Shown here in pieces: positions 24,205 to 33,780 of a stretch of DNA of 64,000 bases. The notes below the pieces were generated by a model. The model searched no databases. It was not told the DNA's origin and saw only the letters and a list, made by a program, of their open reading frames with translations. The number at the start of each line of letters is the position of its first letter. Position 1 is the stretch's first letter. Source of the stretch: Suilimivivens sp964614185 (GTDB taxonomy: Bacteria; Bacillota; Clostridia; Lachnospirales; Lachnospiraceae); NCBI GenBank assembly GCA_964614185.1, contig CAZTKJ010000008.1, forward strand, positions 1 through 64,000. The letters run 5' to 3'. The translations under genes were made by a program, and so were the position numbers.

Positions 24205-25029
24205 TTACTGTCCTGTCAATTCATGATGCCCGGCTATCGTAAAGTAATCCTTCTCCTCTCCGCAATACATGATATCCAGCTTAACTGTATCCTCTATAGC
24301 CATGCCAAAAGAGGAATATAGGGGAATAAAAATAATAATTTCTTCTCCCTCCGCCAGTACACCGCCCGGATCTTCCTGCACCACTGCCGTATAACGGGTG
24401 CCCACATCGTCTATGGATTCCTGACCTGTTATATCATTTTCTGCAGCCATCACTTCTACGATAACGCCGGTCAGTACCTGACCTTCCAAAAGCCCTAAAC
24501 CTGATGTCATATCTTCTTTCAGTGCCCCTGCCTCTGCTTTGTCCTCTCGCTCCGCCTGCTTTTCCATGGATGCTGTATCCGCCATGCTGGAAGATGTATT
24601 CTTCAAATCATCTATTCCATCAAAGGATTCTTCTGCGGGCGCGTCTGCTTCTGCAATCGCTTCTGCCTCTGCCGGCGCTTCTGCCATGGGTGCTTCTGCG
24701 GCTTCTGCTGATGATTCTTCCTCTGTTGTTTCTGCTGCTGATTCATATACTGTATCTTCTACTGCTTCTGTGGTAAAAGCTGATCCTGATTTATTGCTTC
24801 CTCCTGCTGCCTGTTTCATAATGCCAAGTACAGGAATCATAAGAATGACACAAAGAAGAGCTGCCGCCAATGTTGAATATCTTTTTATAAATGGAATTAC
24901 TACAGATTTTTTGGATGATACCGGTGTGGATTTTTCCGTAAGACCTGCTTCTATTCTGTCCCACAGATCAGGGACTTCCATTTTAGCAAGCTCTTGATAT
25001 TCTTGTTCAAAGTCTCTATTCATATCCAC
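24205..25029 (-). CDS. Putative anti-sigma factor with Ala/Glu-rich region
   Basis: 274 residues, encoded directly after an ECF sigma factor and overlapping it by 14 bases, the classic arrangement for its anti-sigma factor. Residues 1-48 are the cytosolic part (EYQELAKMEVPDLWDRIEA) that would hold the sigma factor; one membrane helix follows at about 54-70. The outside part starts with a low-complexity stretch of Ala, Glu, Ser and Thr (about 88-175) and ends in a compact domain of about 90 residues. I see no zinc-binding HxxxCxxC motif, so it is not a ZAS-type anti-sigma. Role inferred from position. Confidence 0.72.
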   Translation of the reverse strand: MDMNRDFEQEYQELAKMEVPDLWDRIEAGLTEKSTPVSSKKSVVIPFIKRYSTLAAALLCVILMIPVLGIMKQAAGGSNKSGSAFTTEAVEDTVYESAAETTEEESSAEAAEAPMAEAPAEAEAIAEADAPAEESFDGIDDLKNTSSSMADTASMEKQAEREDKAEAGALKEDMTSGLGLLEGQVLTGVIVEVMAAENDITGQESIDDVGTRYTAVVQEDPGGVLAEGEEIIIFIPLYSSFGMAIEDTVKLDIMYCGEEKDYFTIAGHHELTGQ

Positions 25030-25588
25030 ACCTCCTTAACTTTTTCATTGCATTTTGATATTTCCATGTGACAGTTCCCATGGGAATTCCCATAGCCCCT
25101 GCAATTTCTTTAAAAGTCATTTCACCAAGCACTTTTAACGATACGATCTGTCGCTCTGACGGCTTCAGCTTATCAAGCGCTTCCTGAATCGTTATGTTCT
25201 GTATGACATTCTGCTCTACTTCACTTTCTGTCTCTTCTTTACTAAGATACTTATTAGTTGATTCCTCTTCCTCCGGCCCTGCTTCGATATCCTGAAGCAT
25301 TGCTGTCAGTTCTTCTTTTCTATGCTTTCTGATATAATCAATGGCCATATTCCTTGCCATAGTTGCCAGATATCCTTTATGTCCGTTTCCCGGCTTAAAC
25401 TGGTCTGCCCGATCCCATAGTTTTATAAAAAAATCACTGGTAACATCCTCGGCATTTTCCTTATTCTGCAGCACCTCAAAAATGATCCGGTAAATATAAC
25501 CGATATATGATTCATAAATTTCCTTCAGTCCGGTTTTATCTCCCTGTGCCATCCGCGCCACAGCTTTTTCAAATTGCTGCTCGTTCAC
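25016..25588 (-). CDS. ECF RNA polymerase sigma factor
   Basis: 190 residues with sigma-70 region 2 (YIGYIYRIIFEVLQNKENAEDVTSDFFIKLWD) shown here only by its core ENAEDVTSDFFIKLWD, and region 4 (LKPSERQIVSLKVLGEMTFK and IAGAMGIPMGTVTWKYQNAM). The long acidic linker between them (EAGPEEEESTNKYLSKEETE) is longer than usual. It would direct RNA polymerase to an extracytoplasmic stress regulon and probably to its own promoter. The membrane anti-sigma candidate lies downstream. Confidence 0.92.
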   Translation of the reverse strand: MNEQQFEKAVARMAQGDKTGLKEIYESYIGYIYRIIFEVLQNKENAEDVTSDFFIKLWDRADQFKPGNGHKGYLATMARNMAIDYIRKHRKEELTAMLQDIEAGPEEEESTNKYLSKEETESEVEQNVIQNITIQEALDKLKPSERQIVSLKVLGEMTFKEIAGAMGIPMGTVTWKYQNAMKKLRRCGYE

Positions 25589-25650
25589 GGTTTCCTCCCT
25601 TTCTTTAACAGATACGTCTCTGACTTTCTTTTTTATGGATAAATTTTCGT

Positions 25651-25689
25651 AAAAACCGCAGGATAGACTGTTTTGCTCCTATCCTGCGG
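25651..25689 (-). terminator. Rho-independent terminator of dapF-dapL
   Basis: CCGCAGGATAG (25656-25666) pairs perfectly with CTATCCTGCGG (25679-25689); TTTTT follows on the minus strand. It lies 22 bases after the dapL stop. Confidence 0.9.
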
Positions 25690-25710
25690 CTGTTTTCCTT
25701 TTATTTCCAT

Positions 25711-26925
25711 TTAAATTGATTTGATTCTGTCCACTGCTTCTACAGTATTTTCATAGCTGCCAAAAGCTGTCAGTCTGAAATAAGTTTCTCCACTGGGACC
25801 AAATCCTGAACCGGGAGTACCTACTACATTGGCTCTCTCTAACAGATAATCAAAAAATTCCCAGCTGCTCATGCCCTTAGGCGCCTTTAACCAGATATAA
25901 GGCGCATTCACTCCTCCTGATACGGTATATCCCGCCTCTTTAAGACCATTTAAAATATAAGCGGCATTTCTCATATAATAAGCCACCTGTTCTTTTAACT
26001 GTGCCTTTCCTTCTTCAGAATAAACGGCTTCTCCTGCACGCTGTACGATATAGGGAGCTCCGTTATACTTGGTTCCATGTCTTCTTGCCCACAGTGCATG
26101 AAGGGCAACATCACCGCATTTCAAATCTTTGGGAACTACCGTATATCCTAAACGAACTCCCGTAAATCCGGCATTTTTAGAGAAGGAATGAAGTTCAATA
26201 GCACAACTTCTTGCTCCCTCACATTCATAAATGGAATGAGGCACATCAGGCTCTGAAATGTAAGCTTCATAAGCAGCGTCATAAATAATGACCGCTCCCA
26301 CTTTATTGGCATAATCCACCCATTCCTGCAGTTTTGCTTTAGTAATGGTAGATCCTGTAGGATTGTTGGGGAAACACAGATAGATCAAATCCGGCGTTTC
26401 CCTGGGAAGTTCCGGAGCAAACTGATTCTCCGCCGTGCAGGGCATATAAATTACATCGCTCCATGTCTCTGTAGCGCTGTCATATACTCCTGTTCTGCCC
26501 GCCATAACATTTGTGTCCACATATACCGGATAAACCGGGTCGCAGACTGCAATTTTATTGTCCACGCTAAAAATTTCCTGAATATTTCCGGAATCACATT
26601 TAGCTCCGTCTGATACAAAAATTTCATCTGCCGCAATATCACAGCCTCTTGCTTTATAATCATTCTCTGCAATGGCATTCCGAAGGAATTCATATCCTAA
26701 ATCGGGAGCATATCCTTTAAAAGTTTCCGCCTTTGCCATTTCATCTACCGCTCCGTGAAGCGCCGTAATAATAGCCGGAGCTAAGGGCTGGGTAACGTCT
26801 CCGATTCCCAGACGGATGATTTTCTTATCCGGATTGGCCTGTGCATAGGCATTGACTTTTTTTCCAATGGTGGAAAACAAGTAACTTCCGGGAAGCTTCA
26901 GGTAGTTATCATTCACTTTAAACAT
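25711..26925 (-). CDS. dapL: LL-diaminopimelate aminotransferase
   Basis: 404 residues, full length, class I/II aminotransferase fold. It makes LL-2,6-diaminopimelate directly from tetrahydrodipicolinate and glutamate with PLP, bypassing the succinylase and acetylase routes of lysine and peptidoglycan synthesis. The PLP lysine is in HSFSKNAGFTGVRLG, with YLCFPNNPTG and IIYDAAYEAYI supplying phosphate and ring contacts. The opening NDNYLKLPGSYLFSTIGKKV is typical of DapL. It follows dapF by 16 bases, so two consecutive pathway steps are in one operon. Confidence 0.96.
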   Translation of the reverse strand: MFKVNDNYLKLPGSYLFSTIGKKVNAYAQANPDKKIIRLGIGDVTQPLAPAIITALHGAVDEMAKAETFKGYAPDLGYEFLRNAIAENDYKARGCDIAADEIFVSDGAKCDSGNIQEIFSVDNKIAVCDPVYPVYVDTNVMAGRTGVYDSATETWSDVIYMPCTAENQFAPELPRETPDLIYLCFPNNPTGSTITKAKLQEWVDYANKVGAVIIYDAAYEAYISEPDVPHSIYECEGARSCAIELHSFSKNAGFTGVRLGYTVVPKDLKCGDVALHALWARRHGTKYNGAPYIVQRAGEAVYSEEGKAQLKEQVAYYMRNAAYILNGLKEAGYTVSGGVNAPYIWLKAPKGMSSWEFFDYLLERANVVGTPGSGFGPSGETYFRLTAFGSYENTVEAVDRIKSI

Positions 26926-26941
26926 AATATTTCCTCCTCAT

Positions 26942-27805
26942 CTATGACATTTCTGTTCCTTCGATTTCTATTTCGCCCTCAAAGACAGTCCTGGCCGGCC
27001 CTGTCATATAGACAATATCAGCCTCTCTGTCCCACTGAATCTGCAAAATACCGCCTAATAGTTTAACAGTAATCTCCTCATTCGTCAAACCGTTTAATAT
27101 ACAGGCTACTGCGCAGGCACAGGCACCGGTGCCGCAGGCTAAGGTTTCTCCTGTTCCGCGCTCCCAAACCCGCATTTCTATGGTATCTTTGTCGATGATC
27201 TTGACAAATTCCGTATTGATCCGCTTAGGAAATCTGATATGTTTTTCAAACAATGGGCCAATTTTTTCTATGGCAAGTCCTGCCACATCATCCATAAAAA
27301 CTACTGCATGGGGATTTCCCATTGATACACATGTCATTTTATAGGATTCACCATCTACTTCAATGTCCTGACTGATAACTGCTTCTTTTTCATTTTCTGT
27401 AATCACCGGAATCTCTTCAGCCCTCAGAATGGGAGAACCCATATTTACCTTAACGGTTGATACTTTTCCCTCTTCTATGGTTAAGTCCAGATATTTTACT
27501 CTGCCGCAGCTGATCACACTGATGGAGGTTTTATCCGTCAGTCCTTTATCATATACGAACTTTGCTACACAACGGATTCCATTGCCGCACATTTCTGCCC
27601 GGGAACCATCCATATTATACATTTCCATTTCAAAGTCCGCATCCTCTGACGGATTGATGAAAATCACTCCGTCACCGCCGATTCCAAAATGTCTGTCACT
27701 CAGCTTCTTTACAATCTCCGGCTTCTGTTCCTGCGAAATATGCTCTTTAAAGCCGTCTACATAGATGTAGTCATTGCCGCAGCCATGCATTTTCGTAAAT
27801 TTCAT
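26942..27805 (-). CDS. dapF: Diaminopimelate epimerase
   Basis: 287 residues. It converts LL- to meso-diaminopimelate for lysine and cell wall cross-links with a two-cysteine, cofactor-free mechanism. Both catalytic cysteines are in place: AEMCGNGIRC and ETLACGTGACAC. MKFTKMHGCGNDYIYVDG is the typical opening. It is the first gene of dapF-dapL; 118 bases separate it from the kinase gene upstream, with a TATACT-like -10 but no clear -35 box that I would call. Confidence 0.97.
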   Translation of the reverse strand: MKFTKMHGCGNDYIYVDGFKEHISQEQKPEIVKKLSDRHFGIGGDGVIFINPSEDADFEMEMYNMDGSRAEMCGNGIRCVAKFVYDKGLTDKTSISVISCGRVKYLDLTIEEGKVSTVKVNMGSPILRAEEIPVITENEKEAVISQDIEVDGESYKMTCVSMGNPHAVVFMDDVAGLAIEKIGPLFEKHIRFPKRINTEFVKIIDKDTIEMRVWERGTGETLACGTGACACAVACILNGLTNEEITVKLLGGILQIQWDREADIVYMTGPARTVFEGEIEIEGTEMS

Positions 27806-27923
27806 GCCATGCCCTTCCTTTCTGCTTTTATAAGATCATTTACGATACCATAAAAACAGTATAACACATCTTTTGACGATCCGTATATCATAGGTTGCTA
27901 TGGGCATTGCAAAAAGTGCTGTT

Positions 27924-30206
27924 TCATTCAAATGTAATCATAACTTTAAATAGATCTCCGTCAATTTCCACCATCAGTTTTCCGCCCTGAAGTTCTACAA
28001 AGCTTCTTGCTATGGCAAGTCCTAAGCCGCTTCCTTCCGTATTTCTTGCGCTGTCTCCTCTTACAAACCGCTCTGTCAGCTCTTCCGCCCGGATATTCAA
28101 CTCCGTTGCCGACATGTTTTTAAGCTCGATTCTGATTCCCTTATCTGTTTTGACTCCGTTTACATAAACTCTTGTATGGGGCATGGCATATTTAATGATA
28201 TTGCCGTAAAGATTCTCAAATACCCGGTAAGTTTTCTGACTGTCAAGCGCCAGTATCACCTTTTCATCCGGCAGATTAAAACGGAAGATCAGATCGGCCT
28301 CTTCGATCTTATCCTCATATTCCAGATAGACCTGACGCATCAGATTACAGATGTCCACCTCTATAAGATTTAATGATACATTCCCGCTGTTGGCTTTACT
28401 GACTTCAAACAGATCTTCTATCAGAAATTTTAATCTTAAAGATTTCTTTTTCAGTACCGCAAGATATTCCTTTTGCTGCTGGGGTGTAATATTTTCGTCT
28501 TCCATCAATTCAATATAAGTGGTGATTGCTGTCAGGGGCGTTTTTAAGTCATGGGAAACATTAGTGATCAGCTCGGTTTTCATTCTTTGGCTTTTTACTT
28601 CCTCGTCCACTGCTTTCCTGAATCCATCCTGAATTTTATTCAGCTCATTTCTATACGCTTCAAATATTCCAAAATCTTCATTCAGCACAGTATCCAGATT
28701 CCCCTCTGCTATAGATACGGTAGCTGCAAGAGCCTTATGATACTGTTCCTGTATTTTACGAATGTATTTCCTGCCGTAAACATAAAGCAGGATAGAATAG
28801 GGAACCAATATGATCAGGCCAAACAGCCACATGAAAGCCGCAACTGCCACAATGCAGAAATTAATGAAAATAAGATGCCTTAACATACTGTTTGTATTTT
28901 CGCTTAAATCCGTATGCAGAAGTTCTTCCTTCCATTTGTTTCCCTCCCCTTTGATTCCTTTAACAATCCTTGAAACAAACTGCACTATCAAACTTCTTTC
29001 TTTGATAAATCCAATGACGCCAAGGTCAAAAATCTCTCCAAAAGTTGTTATCCCATAGTACCATCCTCCAAACAGCCCTGTCAGTACCAGTATATTATAG
29101 GCTGTGGTAACAGCAGGATAATATGCACTTTTAAGGAACTCCATGTATTCTCTGTAAAATGCAGAAAATACACCGCTGTTTGTACTCCATGCCATATCCA
29201 CAGCTGCCAATGTAAGGCAGAACATGCAAATAAGCAGCGCTGCACTGACTTCCAAATGCATATGGAAACCTGAGAGGTGGTGAAGACAGTACCTTTTGCT
29301 CCTTGTTAGAAGCAGCGCCACAGCTGCCAGTACAAGCAGAATAATTACATACAGATTCCCTGCTCCCATTTCATAATATGCGTATCTCTGATTCCAGGCA
29401 TCTCCCACTATGAAACCACTGTCTGACTCAATCATTTCCTTTTGGTCTGCTGTCAATGCATAAACAAAGGTTACATCTTTAGGCTTTTCATCTATTTTAA
29501 TATTCAGCTTTGAGGATTTACCTATTCCTTCATAAAAATAATATTCATGCCATGATCTGTAATTCATATGAGTATCCATGGTGTTTTCCAAAAGCTTTCT
29601 GGACATTACGCTCTGGACGTTTTTTAAAAGCTCATCGGGATCGGTGTCCCGCACGGAAATATTAGAGATATTCCCTATTTTATCATAGGATATTTTAATA
29701 TAATAAACATAAGGATCTTCCTCTTCCTGCATGGTTCCGTCATACAGTTTTTCTATATTGCGTCCTGTATTTTGCAGACTTTGGCCTGTTTCATGGTCAA
29801 TGACATAGTAATCCATTCCCTTAAAAAGTCCATCCAGCATCTCATCCTGCCATTCTTCCATCCATCTGTTTAAAATATCTGACATATTCTCCAGTACTTC
29901 ACGTTTGTCGCTTTCTAAATAATAATCAAATTCCCCCTGGATCTCTTCCTCCTGAACATTCATATACAGCTCTGCAAAGCTGCTGCTTTTTCCTCCGGCT
30001 CTTTCATAAATATCTTTATAAAGCACCAGATTGCTTTGATAAATCTGTTCAAGCAACCGTTCATTAGTAATACTGACAGAGAAATACTCATGAATCCGCT
30101 TTTGAAAGAACGGATAATATGCCATATAGATAAATACTGCCAGTTCTATCAAAATTCCCGCCACTATAAAACTGAATCTTTTACTGTTTTTCGATTTTGT
30201 ATCCAA
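27924..30206 (-). CDS. Large membrane sensor histidine kinase
   Basis: 760 residues. A first membrane helix (about 12-33) is followed by an extracellular sensor of roughly 230 residues, then several hydrophobic segments between about 277 and 480, a HAMP-like linker, a HisKA domain with the phosphoacceptor in ITNVSHDLKTPLTAITTY, and a HATPase domain ending GSGLGLAIARSFVELQGGKL. The mixed single-loop plus polytopic membrane part is unusual and more complex than VanS-type kinases. It overlaps its response regulator by 26 bases. Operon partners (DedA, lipid glycosyltransferase) suggest it senses envelope state. Confidence 0.92.
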   Translation of the reverse strand: MDTKSKNSKRFSFIVAGILIELAVFIYMAYYPFFQKRIHEYFSVSITNERLLEQIYQSNLVLYKDIYERAGGKSSSFAELYMNVQEEEIQGEFDYYLESDKREVLENMSDILNRWMEEWQDEMLDGLFKGMDYYVIDHETGQSLQNTGRNIEKLYDGTMQEEEDPYVYYIKISYDKIGNISNISVRDTDPDELLKNVQSVMSRKLLENTMDTHMNYRSWHEYYFYEGIGKSSKLNIKIDEKPKDVTFVYALTADQKEMIESDSGFIVGDAWNQRYAYYEMGAGNLYVIILLVLAAVALLLTRSKRYCLHHLSGFHMHLEVSAALLICMFCLTLAAVDMAWSTNSGVFSAFYREYMEFLKSAYYPAVTTAYNILVLTGLFGGWYYGITTFGEIFDLGVIGFIKERSLIVQFVSRIVKGIKGEGNKWKEELLHTDLSENTNSMLRHLIFINFCIVAVAAFMWLFGLIILVPYSILLYVYGRKYIRKIQEQYHKALAATVSIAEGNLDTVLNEDFGIFEAYRNELNKIQDGFRKAVDEEVKSQRMKTELITNVSHDLKTPLTAITTYIELMEDENITPQQQKEYLAVLKKKSLRLKFLIEDLFEVSKANSGNVSLNLIEVDICNLMRQVYLEYEDKIEEADLIFRFNLPDEKVILALDSQKTYRVFENLYGNIIKYAMPHTRVYVNGVKTDKGIRIELKNMSATELNIRAEELTERFVRGDSARNTEGSGLGLAIARSFVELQGGKLMVEIDGDLFKVMITFE

Positions 30207-30894
30207 CGCCCCACACCACCTTTAAATATTTTGGATCTTTCGGGTTGATTTCTATTTTTTCCCGGATTTTCCTTACATGCACCATAATGGTATCTGTATT
30301 GATTGCCTGTTCGTTCCATACCCTTTCATAAATTTCTTCTGCCGAAAAGACCCGCCCCGGATTTTTCATCAGCAGTGTCAGGATCTTAAACTCTAAGGGG
30401 GTTAATTTCACCGGTTTACCGTCCACTGTCACTTCTACGGTCTCTTCATTTAGCTCCAATCCTCCAATGATATAAATCCTGTCGTTCTTTTTCGTTTCCT
30501 CTACTGCTTTTAAGAATTTGCCATACCGCCTTAAATGGGAGTTTACTCTCGCAAGAAGTTCCATGGTGGTAAAAGGTTTCGTTACATAATCATCAGCTCC
30601 CATATTTAACCCCATGATCTTATCTACTTCTTCCGATTTGGCGGAAAGCATAATGACCGGAAAATCATATCCCTGCTCTCTTACTTTGATCATCATGGTG
30701 ATTCCATCCATTCTCGGCATCATCACATCTACAATAGCCAGATGAATTTCTTCCTTTTTGATGACTTCCAGCCCCTCTATCCCATCTTCTGCTAAAAAAA
30801 CTACATATCCCTGACTCTTTAAATATATTTCAATACCTTCCCGTATTTCTTTATCATCTTCTACAATTAAAATATGATTTGTCTCCATTCTCAC
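30181..30894 (-). CDS. OmpR/PhoB-family response regulator
   Basis: 237 residues. The receiver domain has EDDKE (acidic pair) and the phosphoacceptor aspartate in LAIVDVMMPRMDG, with the switch lysine in DDYVTKPFTTMEL. The winged-helix output domain ends VHVRKIREKIEINPKDPKYL and WGVGYKIEK. It receives phosphate from the kinase encoded downstream. It lies 20 bases after the glycosyltransferase gene, in a dedA-glycosyltransferase-regulator-kinase operon. Confidence 0.95.
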   Translation of the reverse strand: MRMETNHILIVEDDKEIREGIEIYLKSQGYVVFLAEDGIEGLEVIKKEEIHLAIVDVMMPRMDGITMMIKVREQGYDFPVIMLSAKSEEVDKIMGLNMGADDYVTKPFTTMELLARVNSHLRRYGKFLKAVEETKKNDRIYIIGGLELNEETVEVTVDGKPVKLTPLEFKILTLLMKNPGRVFSAEEIYERVWNEQAINTDTIMVHVRKIREKIEINPKDPKYLKVVWGVGYKIEKQ

Positions 30895-30914
30895 TTTCTC
30901 CCTGGTTTCATAGT

Positions 30915-32120
30915 CTATCCATGTGAGTATAACATGCCCCCCTTGTTTTTCCTATGATGAATATTCTGCCATCTGATTTTTTCTCTTCTTTCCCGAACCG
31001 CTTCCTCATAAATTTCCACTGCTCTTTTTCCCATCTCTTCACATGTATACTGTCTTGCTGTGGCAAGGGCTCCGGCTCTTAATATTTCCAGTTCTTTTTT
31101 CTCCAGAATATCCATCAGTTTCCCTGCAAACTCTGTTTCCGATGCCCCTGTCATATATCCGTTTACACTGTCTGCTACAATATCTTCTGTTCCCGTTGCC
31201 CGTACTGCAAGCACGGGGGTTCCGGAAGCCATGGCCTCTAACAGTACGATCCCCTGGGTTTCCGATTCAGACGCAAACAAAAACAAATCGCTGGCGTGAC
31301 AGTAGTTCTTGATCTCACTATTTGGTACGCAGCCTGCAAATACGATTTCATCCGCTAGCCCCAACGCTTTTACAGATTCCTCAAGATGCGCTCTGTAAGG
31401 GCCCTCTCCGATTAATAGAAGTTTAAAATCCGCGCCACATTTATCTTTTCTGAGTTTCATGCTGCGCAGCAGAAATTCAATATTTTTTTCCTTAGCCAGT
31501 CTTGCCACACTACAGAACAGATACTTCCTGTTTCCCAATACTTTCTGCCGGATTTCATCTGCTCTCTCATTATCCGGAAAGAAATTTTCTTCCTCTATTC
31601 CTGTTGGAAGCACGCATATCTTAGTCTCTACTCCACTTTCTATAAGATGCTGCTTCATTAAAGGCGTAGGCGCTATGACCAAATCACATTTTCTTGTAAA
31701 ATGACGAATATAAGCCGGTATTGCCTCCTGAAAGGCAGAAAGACCGATATAATGCAGATACTGCTCATATCTGGTATGATAAGTAAACACCAGCGGCACT
31801 TCATATTTTTTAGAAAGATATCCCGCCATGTTTCCAATCATCATAGGGTGATGCACATGGATCAAATCAAATCCGCCCTCCCTGAAGCTCTTTTCAATTG
31901 CAGGATCGAAACAATCCGGTACGGAAAAGCCGCATGCTATATTCCTAAGCAGGGAACGGTATCTTACAATATCTGTTTCCTCCTGCTGTCCATCATAACT
32001 GGGAGCAAAAACTACTGTGTGATGTTCCTGTCTGCGGAGGCTTTCCGTAAGCCGCTCAATAGATATAGGAACTCCTGCCAGAAAAGGTTTATAATTATTG
32101 GTCATCATTGCTATCTTCAT
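30915..32120 (-). CDS. GT4 glycosyltransferase, diacylglycerol glucosyltransferase-like
   Basis: 401 residues from MKIAMMTNNYKPFLAGVPIS at 32120. A start four codons earlier (32132) is possible, but AGGAG is then only one base away. The chain has two Rossmann-like domains and the GT4 motif ESETQGIVLLEAMASG. HVHHPMMIGNMAGYL and FTYHTRYEQYLHYIG resemble the monoglucosyl-diacylglycerol synthases that build membrane glycolipids and glycolipid anchors. Located at the membrane face by analogy. The neighbouring DedA and two-component genes support a role in envelope lipids. Exact sugar and acceptor are inferred. Confidence 0.82.
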   Translation of the reverse strand: MKIAMMTNNYKPFLAGVPISIERLTESLRRQEHHTVVFAPSYDGQQEETDIVRYRSLLRNIACGFSVPDCFDPAIEKSFREGGFDLIHVHHPMMIGNMAGYLSKKYEVPLVFTYHTRYEQYLHYIGLSAFQEAIPAYIRHFTRKCDLVIAPTPLMKQHLIESGVETKICVLPTGIEEENFFPDNERADEIRQKVLGNRKYLFCSVARLAKEKNIEFLLRSMKLRKDKCGADFKLLLIGEGPYRAHLEESVKALGLADEIVFAGCVPNSEIKNYCHASDLFLFASESETQGIVLLEAMASGTPVLAVRATGTEDIVADSVNGYMTGASETEFAGKLMDILEKKELEILRAGALATARQYTCEEMGKRAVEIYEEAVRERREKIRWQNIHHRKNKGGMLYSHG

Positions 32121-32140
32121 CTTTATAACCATGCTCCTTT

Positions 32141-32650
32141 CTATCCCAGATATTGGAAAACGGCTTCTCCGCAAAAATAGCCTGCTCCTACAAAAACAAG
32201 ATTCCATACAAAGATCCCCAAAGTGGAACTGACGATATAGGGAAACAGATGCATTTTGGATACTCCCGCCGGAATGGAAATCAATGTTCTGATCATAGGT
32301 ATCAGCTTACTGCAAAAAATACCCATACTTCCCTTTTTGCGTACCCAAATGAGCTTCTCTTCAATGACCCGGCGCTGCTTTGGAAACTTATTCAGATACT
32401 TCTGCAAAAACAGTTCTCCTCCTGCGTATCCCATAGCATACAATAAAAGGCTCCCTGCCAGTCCGGCTGCCACGGTTATCAGCAGGGCAGGGATAAAATG
32501 AATATTCCCCTTAGCTGCCCATATTCCGGCAAGAGGCATGATCACCCCGGCAGGAAAACCCGGCAGGTTCATATATTCCAGAAACACGATCACAAAAATT
32601 GCCACCGCTCCGTATTTTGTAAAATATTCAGTGAGTATTTCTACCGTCAT
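32141..32650 (-). CDS. DedA family membrane protein
   Basis: 169 residues from MTVEILTEYFTKYG at 32650 (AAGGAGG seven bases upstream). DedA/SNARE-associated fold: reentrant-loop motif FLEYMNLPGFPAGVIMPLAG near the N-terminus and SKLIPMIRTLISIPAG in the second half. Some members translocate undecaprenyl phosphate or phosphatidylethanolamine across the membrane. Interestingly the window also has a DUF368 gene (57371-58216), the other family shown to recycle undecaprenyl phosphate. First gene of the four-gene envelope operon. Confidence 0.88.
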   Translation of the reverse strand: MTVEILTEYFTKYGAVAIFVIVFLEYMNLPGFPAGVIMPLAGIWAAKGNIHFIPALLITVAAGLAGSLLLYAMGYAGGELFLQKYLNKFPKQRRVIEEKLIWVRKKGSMGIFCSKLIPMIRTLISIPAGVSKMHLFPYIVSSTLGIFVWNLVFVGAGYFCGEAVFQYLG

Positions 32651-32749
32651 AAACATCCTCCTTTTCACCTTGTCCTGACTTTTACCTACTATAACGAAAA
32701 AATCGGAACAAAGTCTTGCCAAAATTCCAAAGATTTTCTTAAGAAAATC

Positions 32750-32797
32750 AAAAAAAGCTCCTGTTTTATCCCTTTTCAGGTAATAAGACAGGAGCTT
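32750..32797 (-). terminator. Rho-independent terminator of metY-cysK
   Basis: AAGCTCCTGT (32755-32764) pairs with ACAGGAGCTT (32788-32797); the minus strand continues with a run of T. It lies 27 bases past the cysK stop. Confidence 0.88.
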
Positions 32798-32823
32798 CTT
32801 AAGCCTATCAAATATGAATTTAA

Positions 32824-33756
32824 TTACTCGGCAAATAATGCAGTAGACAAATATCTGTCGCCTGTATCCGGAAGAAGTGCCACAATGGTTTTCCCTTCGT
32901 TTTCCGGTCTCTTGGCAAGCTCAATCGCTGCAGATATAGCGGCTCCGGAGGATATACCTACCAGTACGCCTTCGCTGCGTCCCATCAGCCTTCCGGCATT
33001 AAAAGCAGCTTCATCGGAAATCTGAAGAATCTCATCATAGATTTCCGTATTTAAGATGTCAGGCACAAATCCTGCGCCGATACCCTGAATCTTATGGGCG
33101 CCTGCAACACCTGTGGAAAGAACCGGAGAAGATGCAGGTTCTACCGCAACGATTCTAATATCGGGGTTTTTACTCTTCAGGTACTCCCCTACGCCGGTTA
33201 CTGTTCCGCCGGTACCTACACCGGCAACAAAAATATCTACCTGCCCATCTGTATCCTCATAAATCTCCGGACCGGTATGTTCAAAATGCGCCTTGGGATT
33301 TGCAGAATTGGTAAACTGACCGGGAATAAAGCTGCCCGGTATCTCTTTTGACAGTTCTTCCGCCTTAGCAATGGCTCCCTTCATTCCTTTTGAGCCTTCC
33401 GTCAAAACAAGCTCCGCGCCATAGGCTTTCATGATCTGACGGCGTTCTACGGACATGGTTTCCGGCATGGTAATAATAACACGATATCCCTTTGCGGCTG
33501 CCACCGCTGCCAGACCGATACCAGTATTTCCGGAAGTCGGTTCAATAATGACAGAACCCGGAACAAGCTTTCCTGTTGCTTCCGCATCCTCAATCATAGC
33601 CTTAGCTACACGGTCCTTTACAGAACCGGCAGGATTGAAATACTCCAGTTTGGCTACAATCTTTGCCTTTAGATCATATTCCTTTTCAATATGTGTCAAC
33701 TCCAGAAGCGGAGTTTTGCCAATCAGCTGATGAGCAGCTGTATAAATGTTAGACAT
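32824..33756 (-). CDS. cysK: Cysteine synthase A (O-acetylserine sulfhydrylase)
   Basis: 310 residues. It makes cysteine from O-acetylserine and sulfide with PLP. The PLP lysine is K47 in NPAGSVKDRV, the phosphate loop and substrate loop are PTSGNTGIGLA, and the C-terminal PDTGDRYLST is typical of CysK. It follows metY by 24 bases, so the cell can put sulfide into either cysteine or homocysteine from one transcript. Control is likely through the inverted repeat in the metY promoter. Confidence 0.96.
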   Translation of the reverse strand: MSNIYTAAHQLIGKTPLLELTHIEKEYDLKAKIVAKLEYFNPAGSVKDRVAKAMIEDAEATGKLVPGSVIIEPTSGNTGIGLAAVAAAKGYRVIITMPETMSVERRQIMKAYGAELVLTEGSKGMKGAIAKAEELSKEIPGSFIPGQFTNSANPKAHFEHTGPEIYEDTDGQVDIFVAGVGTGGTVTGVGEYLKSKNPDIRIVAVEPASSPVLSTGVAGAHKIQGIGAGFVPDILNTEIYDEILQISDEAAFNAGRLMGRSEGVLVGISSGAAISAAIELAKRPENEGKTIVALLPDTGDRYLSTALFAE

Positions 33757-33780
33757 GTTCTGTTCCTCCTATAGATCAAT

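Noticed and set aside
24504..24997. Long plus-strand open frames opposite the anti-sigma gene
   Set aside because: They arise from the Ala/Glu-rich low-complexity coding of the minus strand and give implausible Leu/Ser-rich proteins.
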